A DNA stretch of 64,000 nucleotides from Marinomonas alcarazii (GCF_003208215.1 NZ_QKLW01000002.1:563671-627670), one strand, 5' to 3'; shown: positions 46,875 through 56,481, numbered from the stretch's first letter. Program-made: numbers and translations. The notes: generated by a model from the sequence alone, not told the origin.

Positions 46875-48055
46875 TGAAACATCTTTCACAGTGGATCACC
46901 TTATTATTAGCGGGCGCTGCGATTGCCGGTGTGTATGTCTATGTCACCAGCGCCATGGATGCGCAAAAAAATAGAGTGCGAACACCACGACCTGCCGCAC
47001 CAGAACAAGCCCTTGAGATTACCACCATCACAGCCGAAGCTGGCAGTTATGCTGCGACCATTACGGCATCTGGGATAGTCAAAACACGCTATGCATTGAC
47101 CATGACCAGCCAAGTCAGTGGTGAAATCACTCGCTTATCAAATCATTTTGAACCTGGACAAGTCATCAGCAAAGGGCATGTGTTAGCACAGTTGCAAAAC
47201 ACAGAGCTAAACAGCAATGTTGCCAGCGCAGAAAATGCTCTAGCGGCGGCAAACCTCGCGTTAAAAGAAGAAATGCGCCAAGGTGAACAAGCCAGAGCCG
47301 AATGGGAAGCGGCTGGCTTTAAGGGGGATCCAGACTCTGATCTAGTGCTAAGAATGCCACAACTTGCCGCGGCCAAAGCCGAGCTTGATGCTGCCAAGGC
47401 CGCGTTAGACAATGCAAAATCTAAACTGCAACACACAAAACTAACGGCTCCATTTAATGCCTTAGTGGTGACTCGCGAAGCCTCACTTGGCTCATACATT
47501 AGTTCTGGCAGTGAAATTGGTACGCTTTACAGCACCGATCGTGCAGACATAAAAATCGATTTATCCAACAACGACTGGATGAAACTCCCTGATATGAACA
47601 CTCTGCTAAGCAGTGATTGGCCTGTACAAATTTCAAGCATGGATAAACAGGACACATGGCAAGGCAAGATTCTTAGTGTCAATCAACATATCGATGAAAC
47701 CACCCGAATGCGCAGTCTATTGGTTAGCCTGGACAATCCTTTGAGCCAAACGCCTATTTTACTGCCAGGGTCATTTGTTGAAGTTTCCATTAAAGGCAAA
47801 CAACTGAATAACCTATGGAAACTCCCCAATACTGCGCTTAGCCAAAAAAGTGAAATCTGGTATATAGACGAAGACAGTCGTCTTGCCGCGTTTGAAACCA
47901 CACCGCGTTTTGTCGATTCCAAATACGTTTATATCCAAGTACCGTCCCACATGCTTGACGCTTCTTACCAAGTGATTGTTCAGCCCTACAACAGCTATTT
48001 AAAAGGCACCCTAGTGAAGTCACTGAACCTACCAGCCAATAAAGGCGCGCAATAA
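46874..48055 (+). CDS. RND efflux periplasmic adaptor subunit
   Basis: 393 residues. An N-terminal membrane anchor or uncleaved signal (about residues 5-28) is followed by the lipoyl/hairpin/lipoyl region (GEITRLSNHFEPGQVISKGHVLAQLQ, then the alpha-hairpin rich in Ala with LQHTKLTAPFNALVV) and beta-barrel and membrane-proximal parts. It links the RND pump to the outer-membrane channel. Both flanking junctions are one-base TAATG overlaps. The substrate is not predictable from this subunit. Confidence 0.9.
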   Translation: MKHLSQWITLLLAGAAIAGVYVYVTSAMDAQKNRVRTPRPAAPEQALEITTITAEAGSYAATITASGIVKTRYALTMTSQVSGEITRLSNHFEPGQVISKGHVLAQLQNTELNSNVASAENALAAANLALKEEMRQGEQARAEWEAAGFKGDPDSDLVLRMPQLAAAKAELDAAKAALDNAKSKLQHTKLTAPFNALVVTREASLGSYISSGSEIGTLYSTDRADIKIDLSNNDWMKLPDMNTLLSSDWPVQISSMDKQDTWQGKILSVNQHIDETTRMRSLLVSLDNPLSQTPILLPGSFVEVSIKGKQLNNLWKLPNTALSQKSEIWYIDEDSRLAAFETTPRFVDSKYVYIQVPSHMLDASYQVIVQPYNSYLKGTLVKSLNLPANKGAQ

Positions 48056-51000
48056 TGACTCCTATTGATCAACCCAAAGGCATTATTCCATGGTTTGCGA
48101 ATAACCCTGTTGCGGCCAACCTATTGCTTATTTTGGTCATTAGCCTAGGCGTTCTGAACATGGGCTCCATTAACAAAGAGGCCTTTCCAAGCTTAACGCC
48201 AAATCGCATTGCTATTTCAGTCAGTAACGACAGTGGTTCAGCAAAAGAAAACGAAGAAGGCATCGCTATTCCGTTAGAAAAAGCGCTGCAAGGTGTATCA
48301 GGTATTAAAAATATCACCACCTCCTCTACAGCCAAATCCACCAGCACCACCATCGAAATGCTGGACGGCTATGATATCGACACGCTGTTTGACGATGTGA
48401 AAGACAAGGTCGCCCAAATTTCTTCCTTTCCTGATGAAGCAGACCCAGCAGTGGTCAGTAAAGCAACACGGGAAGAGCACGCTATTTGGATTCAATTATA
48501 CGGTGACGCAGATCGACGAACGCTCCAAAAATTGGTCAGCGAACTGGAATCCGATTTATTGGCAAACGAAAACATCAGTTCGACCTCGATATCTGGTTGG
48601 CTAGATCCAACCATCATGATTGAACTCGACAAGAATGCCTTAGAAGCCTATGGGCTTACCTTGTCGGACATAGCGACAGCCATCAACGCTGAATCATCGC
48701 CAGCCCAAGTCGCCACACTGCGTGATGAAGCTATCTACCTCACCATTAGTGCCTCAGAGCAAGCGTATATGAAAAGCGAATATGCTCGCATTCCAGTGCA
48801 ATATAACAGCTCAGGTGGAAAACTATTATTGGGTGATATTGCTACCATTCGCGATGCTTTCGATGAAGATGAATACGTATTGTCACGTTTTAATCGCCAG
48901 AATAGCTTAGGTATACAAGTATTAACCACAGGCAATAGTGATATTTCTAACTCTGTTGTAGGGGCAAAAGCAGTAATAGAAGAATGGCAGAACAGCGGAC
49001 GCTTGCCAGCCAATGTAACACTGGGCACTTGGTATGACCGGAGTGAATCTATTAATCAGCGCCTTGATTTGATGATAGGAAATGCCGTCACTGGCGTATT
49101 GCTGGTGTTTATTTTATTAGCGATCTTTCTAAACGTTACCGTGGCATTTTGGGTTGCTATGGGGCTGCCTTTTATCTTTTTCGGCACCCTATTTTTCATG
49201 GGAACAGAAAGTGTCGGCCTGACCTTAAACATGTTCACCACGTTTGGCTTTATCATGGCGTTGGGCATAGTGGTCGACGATGCGGTTGTGGTTGGAGAAA
49301 GCGTGTACACGGTTCGCTCTAAAGAAGGCGATACCATAGGCAATACCATTAAAGGCACCATGATGGTAGCAGTGCCGACTCTTTTTGGGGTATTCACCAC
49401 CGTTGCTGCATTTTGGGCGCTATCCAATATCGAAGGTCGTTTAGGTCAACTTTATGCTCAGTTTGCAACCGTGGTGGCAATTTGTTTGATCCTCTCTATC
49501 ATTGAATCTAAGCTTATCTTGCCTGCTCACCTCGCCCACATAAACACCCAAAAATCCACTAAAACGAATCCACTATCTGGTGCATGGGCCATGGTCCAAC
49601 GTGGAGCTGATTCTGGCTTACAGTGGTTCAGTAACCGTATTTATAGCCCCACTATAGAGCTCGCGCTTCATTATAGATACGCGGTTTGCGTGCTGTTTAT
49701 CGCTGTTTTTATATTGGTTATTTCCATGCCATTTACTGGCGCGATTCGGATGAGTTTCTTTCCTCAAATTCCAGGGGATACTGTGCGCGGTACATTGACC
49801 ATGTTCAACGATGTCAGCTATGGACAGACGAACAAGACCTTATTCGAACTAGAACAAAAAGCCTACCAAGCAGACGCTGTATTACGCAGTACGCCAACAA
49901 ACACCCAACCAAGCAATACCCAAGTAGCTAGAGAAGCGCAAACACCCAAGGGAGAGGTGGCCATTAAAAATATACAAGTCACCGCAAGCGGTGATCAATC
50001 CGGTAACATCCGCATAGAACTTGACGAGAATAGACCCTATACCTCGGCACAATTCGCCAGTAAATGGCAGCAACTTGCAGGCATGCCAGAAGGCGTAAAA
50101 AACCTGCGTATTCGTAGTGCTCGTGAAACAGTCGATGCATTAAAAATTGAACTACGAGGCAATGATACCAGTGTCCTTGATGGCGCTATGGAAGAGTTAT
50201 TAATGCAGTTAGCCACACTTCCCGCTGTCACTGGGGTTGAGCAAAACAACACGCCAACCGAATCAAGGCTCATTTTAAAACTAACAGATCAAGGGCGCTT
50301 ATTAGGTTTGTCTACCAGCGCTCTCGCTACTCAAGTAGCACGCAATTTTGACGGCCAAGTCGTACAAAAATACCAGCGTGATAATTCAGAAGTTGAAGTT
50401 CGCCTTGGCTACCCTAATGACCAAAAAGAATCTCCTGCTGCCGTCATGAATACCAAAATTGTTTTGGAAGATGGTACTCGGGTTCCTCTTTCTACCGTCG
50501 CCACACTGTCTCAAGAAGACGCAGAGACGCGTATTATCCGCATCGACGGCAAACGTTCTTTGTATTTGTCGGCAGAAGTCGATAAAGACACCATGTCATC
50601 TACCGAAGTGGTTGAATACTTACGAAACGCCGTGGTGCCACAGATGAAGCGTCAGTTTGCCGGAGTTTCGATCTATTTTTCTGGGGAAGCTGAACAAAGA
50701 GAAAAGACACAGTCATCTATGTCGGAGATGTTTCTTATCGCCCTGTTGATCATTTATGGACTTTTGGCGATACCGCTAAAATCTTACTCGCAACCGCTTA
50801 TCATTATGATGGCGATTCCATTTGGTATCATTGGTGCTTTGTTAGGCCATTGGATGAACAACTTAGCACTTGGGATCTTCTCTCTTAACGGCATACTTGC
50901 GCTCAGCGGTGTTGTGGTAAATGACAGTCTGTTGCTCGTGTCTCGCTTCAACGACCTTCGTCATGAAACCAGCCACGTCAAAAAAGCCATCAGTCTCGCT

Positions 51001-51267
51001 TGCCGCAGCCGCTTGCGTGCGGTATTGCTGACGTCTTTCACCACTTTTGCTGGCTTAATTCCGATTCTTTGGGAAACCTCAAGACAAGCACAGATGCTCA
51101 TTCCTGCGGCGGTTTCTCTCGCTTATGGCATCATGTTTGCCACCGTTATTACGCTGATTTTAATCCCCGTACTGCTCATGATAAAAGAAGATATCCATCT
51201 GCTTATAAATCGATTAAAAAACAAGACAGTAGAAGTATTAGAGCCAATTAACGAAGGCAAAGAATAA
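48055..51267 (+). CDS. RND family efflux transporter permease
   Basis: 1070 residues, inner-membrane proton-driven pump. It has the usual twelve-helix plan with two large periplasmic loops; helix 4 contains GIVVDDAVVVGES, where the DD pair forms the proton relay. The C-terminal half repeats the pattern, with LSGVVVNDSLLLVSRFND. The N-terminus (IPWFANNPVAANLLLILVISLG) resembles the less-studied acriflavin-resistance-like pumps of marine proteobacteria more than AcrB. Last gene of the operon; a terminator follows. Probable substrates (drugs, bile-like or host compounds) are not shown. Confidence 0.92.
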   Translation: MTPIDQPKGIIPWFANNPVAANLLLILVISLGVLNMGSINKEAFPSLTPNRIAISVSNDSGSAKENEEGIAIPLEKALQGVSGIKNITTSSTAKSTSTTIEMLDGYDIDTLFDDVKDKVAQISSFPDEADPAVVSKATREEHAIWIQLYGDADRRTLQKLVSELESDLLANENISSTSISGWLDPTIMIELDKNALEAYGLTLSDIATAINAESSPAQVATLRDEAIYLTISASEQAYMKSEYARIPVQYNSSGGKLLLGDIATIRDAFDEDEYVLSRFNRQNSLGIQVLTTGNSDISNSVVGAKAVIEEWQNSGRLPANVTLGTWYDRSESINQRLDLMIGNAVTGVLLVFILLAIFLNVTVAFWVAMGLPFIFFGTLFFMGTESVGLTLNMFTTFGFIMALGIVVDDAVVVGESVYTVRSKEGDTIGNTIKGTMMVAVPTLFGVFTTVAAFWALSNIEGRLGQLYAQFATVVAICLILSIIESKLILPAHLAHINTQKSTKTNPLSGAWAMVQRGADSGLQWFSNRIYSPTIELALHYRYAVCVLFIAVFILVISMPFTGAIRMSFFPQIPGDTVRGTLTMFNDVSYGQTNKTLFELEQKAYQADAVLRSTPTNTQPSNTQVAREAQTPKGEVAIKNIQVTASGDQSGNIRIELDENRPYTSAQFASKWQQLAGMPEGVKNLRIRSARETVDALKIELRGNDTSVLDGAMEELLMQLATLPAVTGVEQNNTPTESRLILKLTDQGRLLGLSTSALATQVARNFDGQVVQKYQRDNSEVEVRLGYPNDQKESPAAVMNTKIVLEDGTRVPLSTVATLSQEDAETRIIRIDGKRSLYLSAEVDKDTMSSTEVVEYLRNAVVPQMKRQFAGVSIYFSGEAEQREKTQSSMSEMFLIALLIIYGLLAIPLKSYSQPLIIMMAIPFGIIGALLGHWMNNLALGIFSLNGILALSGVVVNDSLLLVSRFNDLRHETSHVKKAISLACRSRLRAVLLTSFTTFAGLIPILWETSRQAQMLIPAAVSLAYGIMFATVITLILIPVLLMIKEDIHLLINRLKNKTVEVLEPINEGKE

Positions 51268-51273
51268 TAAAAG

Positions 51274-51307
51274 AAGACTCCTTGCCTTGGCCAGACAGGG
51301 AGTCTTT
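51274..51307. terminator. hairpin between convergent RND pump and zigA genes
   Basis: AAGACTCC (51274-51281) pairs with GGAGTCTT (51299-51306), a stem of eight pairs around a 17-base loop, followed by T residues. Serves the plus-strand operon best. Confidence 0.6.
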
Positions 51308-51331
51308 ATGCTTATTTAATACACTAGGAGG

Positions 51332-52543
51332 CTAAGCGACTTCATCCCATTCTGGGAAAGGATCAGGCAAAGCAGCCCAGGCATTTTTTCCAGCCAGTAG
51401 CTCTTGGTCGCTTAATAAGCAGCGGTCTAATGCTTCTATTACAGCCTCTTTATTCAAGTTCTGACCAATAAACACCAGCTCTTGTCGCATATCTCCAAAA
51501 GGTTCGACCCATTGCTCTGCTATCGACTCAAGGTATTCTGGGTCTTGTGGCCATTTGTCTTTGGGTACCGCCTTCCAAAACATACCAGCAAAACCATAAT
51601 GCGCAATGCCACCGGCTTGGCTCCATTGACCAGCAAACTCGGGGCGGGTCGCTAGCCAAAAAAAGCCTTTTGAACGTAGCAGTTTTCCATACGCTTCTGT
51701 TCCATGAAGAAAATCATAAAAGCGCTGAGGATGAAAAGGTCGTCGAGCCAAATAGGAAAAACTGCCAATGCCATATTCTTCCGTTTCTGGCACATGCTCA
51801 CCACGCATTTCTTTTAGCCAACCCGCCGCTTGTTGCGCTTTTTCAAAGCTAAATTTACCTGTGCCTAGCAAGCGTTTCGGCTCTATTTTGCCTCGATAAA
51901 TAGGAATAATTTCCGCTTCTGTATTAAAACTACGCAGGATGGATTCAAGCTGTCGTAACTCCGCCTCATTCACCAAATCGGTTTTACTGATCAAGATAAC
52001 ATCAGCAAACTCGACTTGATCGATCAATAAATCCGCCACGCTGCGTTCATCCTCTTCACCAAGAGACTCCCCCGTTTCCTGCAGCGAGATAGCAGCGTCA
52101 TAGTCTTTCATGAAATTCACGGCGTCAACGACAGTTACCATGGTATCAAGGCGAGCAATATCCGATAAACTCACACCGTCTTCGTCGGCAAAAGTAAAGG
52201 TTTCCGCAACGGGCAAGGGCTCGGAAATACCGGTTGATTCAATAACCAAATAGTCAAAGCTATTGTCCTCGGCAAGCTTTCTAACCTCAATCAACAAGTC
52301 TTCTCGCAACGTGCAGCAGATGCAGCCATTGCTCATTTCAACGAGCTTTTCCTCGCTACGATTTAGCGACACTTCTTGCTTAATTGTCGCCGCATCAATA
52401 TTGATCTCACTCATATCATTCACAATCACCGCGACTCTCAAGCCATCGCGATTATTGAGTATATGGCTTAAAACGGTCGTTTTTCCCGCGCCTAAAAAAC
52501 CAGATAATACCGTCACCGGTAATTTACTCTGCACACTGTCCAT
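51332..52543 (-). CDS. zigA: zinc metallochaperone GTPase, COG0523/ZigA family
   Basis: 403 residues from the ATG at 52543 (GGGAGAG upstream); the frame is open 15 codons further, but that part falls in the palindrome. G3E GTPase marks: Walker A GFLGAGKTT (15-23), the metal-binding GCICC (Cys74, Cys76, Cys77), and the ESTGISEP and SKTDLV segments. A C-terminal CobW domain (about 270-395) follows. The family feeds zinc or other metals to client enzymes when zinc is short. A Zur-like palindrome directly upstream supports zinc-starvation induction. It lies beside a delta-class carbonic anhydrase gene, a plausible client. Confidence 0.9.
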   Translation of the reverse strand: MDSVQSKLPVTVLSGFLGAGKTTVLSHILNNRDGLRVAVIVNDMSEINIDAATIKQEVSLNRSEEKLVEMSNGCICCTLREDLLIEVRKLAEDNSFDYLVIESTGISEPLPVAETFTFADEDGVSLSDIARLDTMVTVVDAVNFMKDYDAAISLQETGESLGEEDERSVADLLIDQVEFADVILISKTDLVNEAELRQLESILRSFNTEAEIIPIYRGKIEPKRLLGTGKFSFEKAQQAAGWLKEMRGEHVPETEEYGIGSFSYLARRPFHPQRFYDFLHGTEAYGKLLRSKGFFWLATRPEFAGQWSQAGGIAHYGFAGMFWKAVPKDKWPQDPEYLESIAEQWVEPFGDMRQELVFIGQNLNKEAVIEALDRCLLSDQELLAGKNAWAALPDPFPEWDEVA

Positions 52544-52560
52544 AAATCTCTCCCACAAGA

Positions 52561-52599
52561 ATCTGCATGAAATGTTATGATATAACATTCCATGCAGAT
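52561..52599 (-). promoter_or_regulatory. 39-bp near-perfect palindrome containing a Zur-box-like core
   Basis: Left arm ATCTGCATGAAATGTTAT (52561-52578) and right arm ATAACATTCCATGCAGAT (52582-52599) are reverse complements at 17 of 18 positions around the centre GAT. The inner part, GAAATGTTAT-GA-TATAACATTCC, closely matches the gammaproteobacterial Zur consensus. It lies 18 bp upstream of the zigA start codon, where a bound repressor would block transcription. The extended outer arms exceed the normal box. Function is inferred from the match. Confidence 0.8.
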
Positions 52600-52632
52600 T
52601 AAACAGAAATGAAAAGTGCTAAATACCGCCAA

Positions 52633-53493
52633 TTAATCCGCAGTATTGGAAAGTAAATCTGGATTGGTTATTAGATTTCTCACACCATGAGCATGATCTT
52701 CTTTATAGATGTTTTCGCTATCGCACCACACCCCTACTGAATGAATATCAACCTTCGTCACTCTGGGTCGAACATTCCATGTCACTTCAAAAGGTGAGGC
52801 TTTTTCATTGTAGTCTGGGCCTGTTGTGGAGCCTGCATAAGTAACAGGATCACCAGTATCAGTAGGAATCCCCGTTGCTTGATACAAACCATCTCTTACA
52901 TCATGAGATGCCAAAGTATTAAAATTTAATGCCTTATCATCATTAACCACGACATACACTTGAGCCTCTACTCGCAACTGTGGCATGGCTTCACCCTTCA
53001 CAACACAGGCGGCTAAAGTTGGTCCAGGTTGAACTTCAGCACTGGAGTACACATAATGCACTTCGATAGTATCACCGGGAAAAAGCTCACTATGCTTCCC
53101 TTTACAAATCGCGCCAGCTTTAACAGGTTCCAATTCTCTTTGGCTTAGATTACCCGAATAGACATAACCTGTTTGAAACCCTTTTCCATCGCCATTGCCA
53201 GCATACTGAGTAAACTCTCCGCCCTTGTGCTCGGCATTTTTGTGAAAATGAATATTACACAGATTCATCTTGTTCGATGCTGGCGCTGGCGCGAACGTGT
53301 GTAGGTTACGACCAAAGATCCTATCAATATCCCGTGGAGATTGTGGCCCTACATCCAACCCTGCTGTGTTTCCTTGTAATGCTTGGCGCTGTCTTAGAAT
53401 TTCTTCATCTGACACAGCCCCTTGATTCGCGGCAAAGGCCAAACCTGACACTAAAGCTAAACCAACACCACCCATAACACTCATCACTTTCAT
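52633..53493 (-). CDS. delta-class carbonic anhydrase, secreted
   Basis: 286 residues with a cleavable signal peptide (cleavage near residue 21-22, GLAFA-ANQ), so it acts in the periplasm. The core matches the delta carbonic anhydrase set (PF10563-like): MNLCNIHFHKNAEHKGGEF with candidate metal ligands His82, His84 and His89, GDTIEVHYVYSSAEVQPGPTL with His146, and the conserved end DHAHGVRNLITNPDLLS. Cysteines 79 and 130 could form a bond. The family hydrates CO2 and some members accept cobalt or cadmium. It lies upstream of zigA on the same strand, with the Zur-like palindrome between them. Confidence 0.85.
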   Translation of the reverse strand: MKVMSVMGGVGLALVSGLAFAANQGAVSDEEILRQRQALQGNTAGLDVGPQSPRDIDRIFGRNLHTFAPAPASNKMNLCNIHFHKNAEHKGGEFTQYAGNGDGKGFQTGYVYSGNLSQRELEPVKAGAICKGKHSELFPGDTIEVHYVYSSAEVQPGPTLAACVVKGEAMPQLRVEAQVYVVVNDDKALNFNTLASHDVRDGLYQATGIPTDTGDPVTYAGSTTGPDYNEKASPFEVTWNVRPRVTKVDIHSVGVWCDSENIYKEDHAHGVRNLITNPDLLSNTAD

Positions 53494-53777
53494 ACCTATC
53501 CTTAAATGGAAATCCCTACAACATTGTTTAACGCGATATTGAGACTACAAAGCCCAGAGAACATTCCACACAACCCTTGCATTGCTATTTTTTTTCACTT
53601 AGCCCCGTTTTATTTACTTTTCCCTTAAATAATTGACATTTAAACGCCATTTTTTCGCGCCAAATAAAAAACGCAATTCCACTATTCAGCACAATGCAAG
53701 AATGAGATTGCAGAAGAGAAGAAAAAACACGACAATTAGAAATATATTTCTAAAAAAACCAACAAAAAGAGAACAAA
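53494..53777. other. divergent intergenic region
   Basis: About 284 bp, AT-rich, between the carbonic anhydrase and Lrp genes. No Zur-like site comparable to the one before zigA was found here, so the anhydrase promoter itself has no visible Zur box. A TTGACA (53633) could be a -35 element. Confidence 0.4.
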
Positions 53778-54248
53778 ATGCATTTAGATTACATAGATTT
53801 GCAACTACTTGCCTTAATTCAAAGTAATGATAGTATTTCCACAGAGTCTATGGCTCAGCAAGTTGGCCTATCCAAAACCCCTTGCTGGCGACGGGTTCAA
53901 AAGCTAGAAAATGCAGGCTTTATCAAGCGCCGCGTTGCTCTCTTAGACGCAGATAAACTGGGCCTTGGCGTGTCCGTTTTTGTACAAGTGAAAACCAATC
54001 AGCACGATGCAAACTGGGCAGAAGAATTTGCTCACGTTGTGGCGCAATTCCCTGAAGTCGTGGAGTTTTACCGCATGGCTGGGGAGTACGATTATTTATT
54101 GCGAGTGCTGGTCAAAGACATCCCTGCGTATGACAAATTTTATAAACGATTAATTAGTGCCACCGCATTAACCGACGTCACCTCTAACTTCGCTATGGAA
54201 CAGATCAAGTGGACAACTCAGTTGCCCTTACCTAGTCCAATAGAGTGA
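53778..54248 (+). CDS. Lrp/AsnC family transcriptional regulator
   Basis: 156 residues. An N-terminal helix-turn-helix (about residues 15-55; MAQQVGLSKTPCWRRVQKLENAGFI) and a C-terminal RAM ligand-binding domain (about 65-150; FYRMAGEYDYLLRVLVKD) are clear. Such proteins sense amino acids and act as octamers. The class V PLP enzyme gene follows after 47 bp in the same direction, so it is the likely target. Confidence 0.9.
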   Translation: MHLDYIDLQLLALIQSNDSISTESMAQQVGLSKTPCWRRVQKLENAGFIKRRVALLDADKLGLGVSVFVQVKTNQHDANWAEEFAHVVAQFPEVVEFYRMAGEYDYLLRVLVKDIPAYDKFYKRLISATALTDVTSNFAMEQIKWTTQLPLPSPIE

Positions 54249-54295
54249 ACGGCAGTAGATTGATTAATGCGGGAAGCCAAGAAAAGGAAACCGCC

Positions 54296-55969
54296 ATGTC
54301 CATTGCTGTCGCAGAAAAAAGCGTCAAACCAAACACGAAAGAGCTGTCTAATGAAGAGGCTCTACTTGCCCGTATTCGCGACGGCATCATAGGTAAGGAC
54401 ACGCAAATTGATACACCATTTGGCGCAAGAACCCTCACCTACGCCGACTACACGGCATCGGGTCGTAGCCTAGATTTTATTGAGGACGCCATTCGTCAAC
54501 ATGTGCTGCCGCTTTATGCAAACACGCATACCGAAGCCAATGCCACAGGCCAACAAACCACCACGTTTCGTGAACAAGCTCGCCAACAAATACGTGAAGC
54601 CGTCAATGCATCAACAGAGGACTTAGTCGTATTCTGCGGCAGCGGTGCCACCAGCGCGATCAATACCTTAATTAGCCAATTAGGCTTACGCAAACTTAGC
54701 ACGGAAGAAAAGTCCCAGACGACAGTATTCATTGGGCCTTATGAACATCACTCCAACGAATTACCTTGGAGAGAGTTAGGAATTGAAGTGATTCGAATTC
54801 CCGAATCAGAAAGTGGCGATGTATGCTTAGTCACCTTAGAAAAGCAATTACAGGCAAACAAGAATAAGCGCCTTATTGGTAGCTTCAGTGCCGCATCGAA
54901 CGTCACTGGAATTTTGTGTAACCAAGATGCCATCACAGCCTTGTTACATCGTTATAACGCCTTGGCTTTTTGGGACTTCGCGGCCGCTGCACCTTACGTC
55001 GCGCTGGACATCAACCCAAGCTCAGACCCAACCCTTGCCAAAGATGCCATGTTTTTTTCCACCCATAAATTTATCGGTGGTCCTGGCACGCCGGGAATTC
55101 TCGTCGTCAAAAAAGCCATTATCGCCAATCAAACACCCAGTCATGTTGGCGGTGGCACCGTATCTTTTGTGACCCCAGAAGATCATACCTTCCTGCCTGT
55201 TAGTGAACGTAGAGAAGAAGGCGGCACTCCAAGCATCATTGAATCGATTCGTGCTGGGCTAGTGTTCCAGCTGAAACAAGCCGTTGGCGAAAAAACCATC
55301 GAAGCACGCGAGCACGAGCTTGTGCAATTGATCGACAAACATTGGCATAATCACCCGAACATCGAACGTCTTGGACACGCTGATGCCGCACGCTTATCCA
55401 TTACCGCGTTTCGCATCAAAACCGAATTAGGCTATTTACACCATGGATTTGTCACCGCGTCATTAAATGACTTATTTGGTATTCAAGTCCGCGGCGGTTG
55501 TTCATGCGCTGGACCCTATGGGCACCAGCTTTTAGGCATAGACAAAACGGAATCAGAGCGCATTCAGCTGGCATTGAAAAAAGGCGAGAAACTAGTAAAA
55601 CCAGGTTGGGTTCGCTTCAACTTGAACTATTTCTTAGACGATGCGGAAGCGGTATTTATTCTGGATGCAATCAATTTTGTGGCGAAACACGGCACAACTC
55701 TCTTACCGTATTACGCTTATGATCAAACTTCAGACTTATGGCGCTTCCAAGGACAGTCAAACACACCTAAATCACTTGCAAACTTGCTTTGGCAGCAACC
55801 AAAAGCGCAACAAAAGCCAAGCTCGACACAAGACAGAAGTCACTACCTAACCCAAGCAGAAGAGATAGTTCAAAATTGCTTGGCAGGAAAATACATCCCG
55901 CAACCACAACCCTTCAATCAAGAGTTTAGTGATATTAAGCGTTTTGTGTTGGCTGAGGATTTTGCCTAA
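54296..55969 (+). CDS. class V aminotransferase-fold PLP enzyme (cysteine desulfurase-like) with C-terminal extension
   Basis: 557 residues from the ATG at 54296 (AAGGAAA upstream); the frame is open 17 codons earlier, inside the Lrp gene end. The fold-type I core runs from about residue 35 to 450, with the PLP lysine Lys258 in FFSTHKFIGGPGTPG, CGSGATSAINTLI for the phosphate site and RGGCSCAGPYGHQL, where a cysteine loop like that of desulfurases is found. About 100 extra residues follow. It could act as a cysteine desulfurase or lyase; the substrate is not shown. Placed with an Lrp regulator, a role in amino-acid catabolism is suggested. Confidence 0.82.
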   Translation: MSIAVAEKSVKPNTKELSNEEALLARIRDGIIGKDTQIDTPFGARTLTYADYTASGRSLDFIEDAIRQHVLPLYANTHTEANATGQQTTTFREQARQQIREAVNASTEDLVVFCGSGATSAINTLISQLGLRKLSTEEKSQTTVFIGPYEHHSNELPWRELGIEVIRIPESESGDVCLVTLEKQLQANKNKRLIGSFSAASNVTGILCNQDAITALLHRYNALAFWDFAAAAPYVALDINPSSDPTLAKDAMFFSTHKFIGGPGTPGILVVKKAIIANQTPSHVGGGTVSFVTPEDHTFLPVSERREEGGTPSIIESIRAGLVFQLKQAVGEKTIEAREHELVQLIDKHWHNHPNIERLGHADAARLSITAFRIKTELGYLHHGFVTASLNDLFGIQVRGGCSCAGPYGHQLLGIDKTESERIQLALKKGEKLVKPGWVRFNLNYFLDDAEAVFILDAINFVAKHGTTLLPYYAYDQTSDLWRFQGQSNTPKSLANLLWQQPKAQQKPSSTQDRSHYLTQAEEIVQNCLAGKYIPQPQPFNQEFSDIKRFVLAEDFA

Positions 55970-55999
55970 CTAGAACGGACCGAAGATCATTAATGGAAG

Positions 56000-56035
56000 G
56001 ATCCAGAAAAGGGCTAATTAGCGCTTTTCTGGATC
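56000..56035. terminator. hairpin between convergent PLP enzyme and MOSC genes
   Basis: Perfect 12-bp stem, GATCCAGAAAAG with CTTTTCTGGATC around a 12-base loop. It overlaps the last codons of the MOSC gene, whose stop codon lies inside the loop. Confidence 0.55.
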
Positions 56036-56481
56036 AAATTAAACTGCATTCCAGTTCGTAAGATACCTGTGCTCAACACATTGGCTCTTAAACCTCCACG
56101 GTGTAGCCAAGCTCTCACTACCTGTGGTGAAGAGATAGAGTCATTCGCCAATGATTTTCCTAATGAGCCACAAGGTTCACACAGTTCGACACCATAAAAG
56201 CGCACATCACCAATAGAGAATTCTTGTCCAACTAACTGGTTCAGTCGCACGCCTTGGGTAACAATGTTTCTTCTGGTCGCTGAAAGACTAATACTCTGCC
56301 CAAAATTAGCGTTAAACGCCGCAATCTCTTCGCTTTCAACAAAGGTGATGTTTGGGCCATCTAAGCCCTTTTTCCCATAATACCTGTCGCCTACGATACC
56401 TTTACCAACGTCCACTTTGACGGCATCAATTCCCATCTGAGATTGTTTAGACTTTTTCGATACGAAAATTGCTTGAATCAC
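56014..56481 (-). CDS. MOSC domain-containing protein
   Basis: 155 residues from the GTG at 56481, chosen because AGGAGA lies upstream (a TTG six codons earlier overlaps it). It resembles the MOSC (MoCo sulfurase C-terminal) family: VDVGKGIVGDRYYGKKG near residue 25, ITFVESEEI, ATRRNIVTQGVRLNQLVG and the cysteine-containing VELCEPCGSL with a candidate sulfur-carrying cysteine. MOSC proteins handle sulfur bound to molybdenum cofactor or related carriers. The protein is single-domain, of unassigned substrate, 55 bp after the FosA-like gene on the same strand. Confidence 0.85.
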   Translation of the reverse strand: MIQAIFVSKKSKQSQMGIDAVKVDVGKGIVGDRYYGKKGLDGPNITFVESEEIAAFNANFGQSISLSATRRNIVTQGVRLNQLVGQEFSIGDVRFYGVELCEPCGSLGKSLANDSISSPQVVRAWLHRGGLRANVLSTGILRTGMQFNLIQKSAN

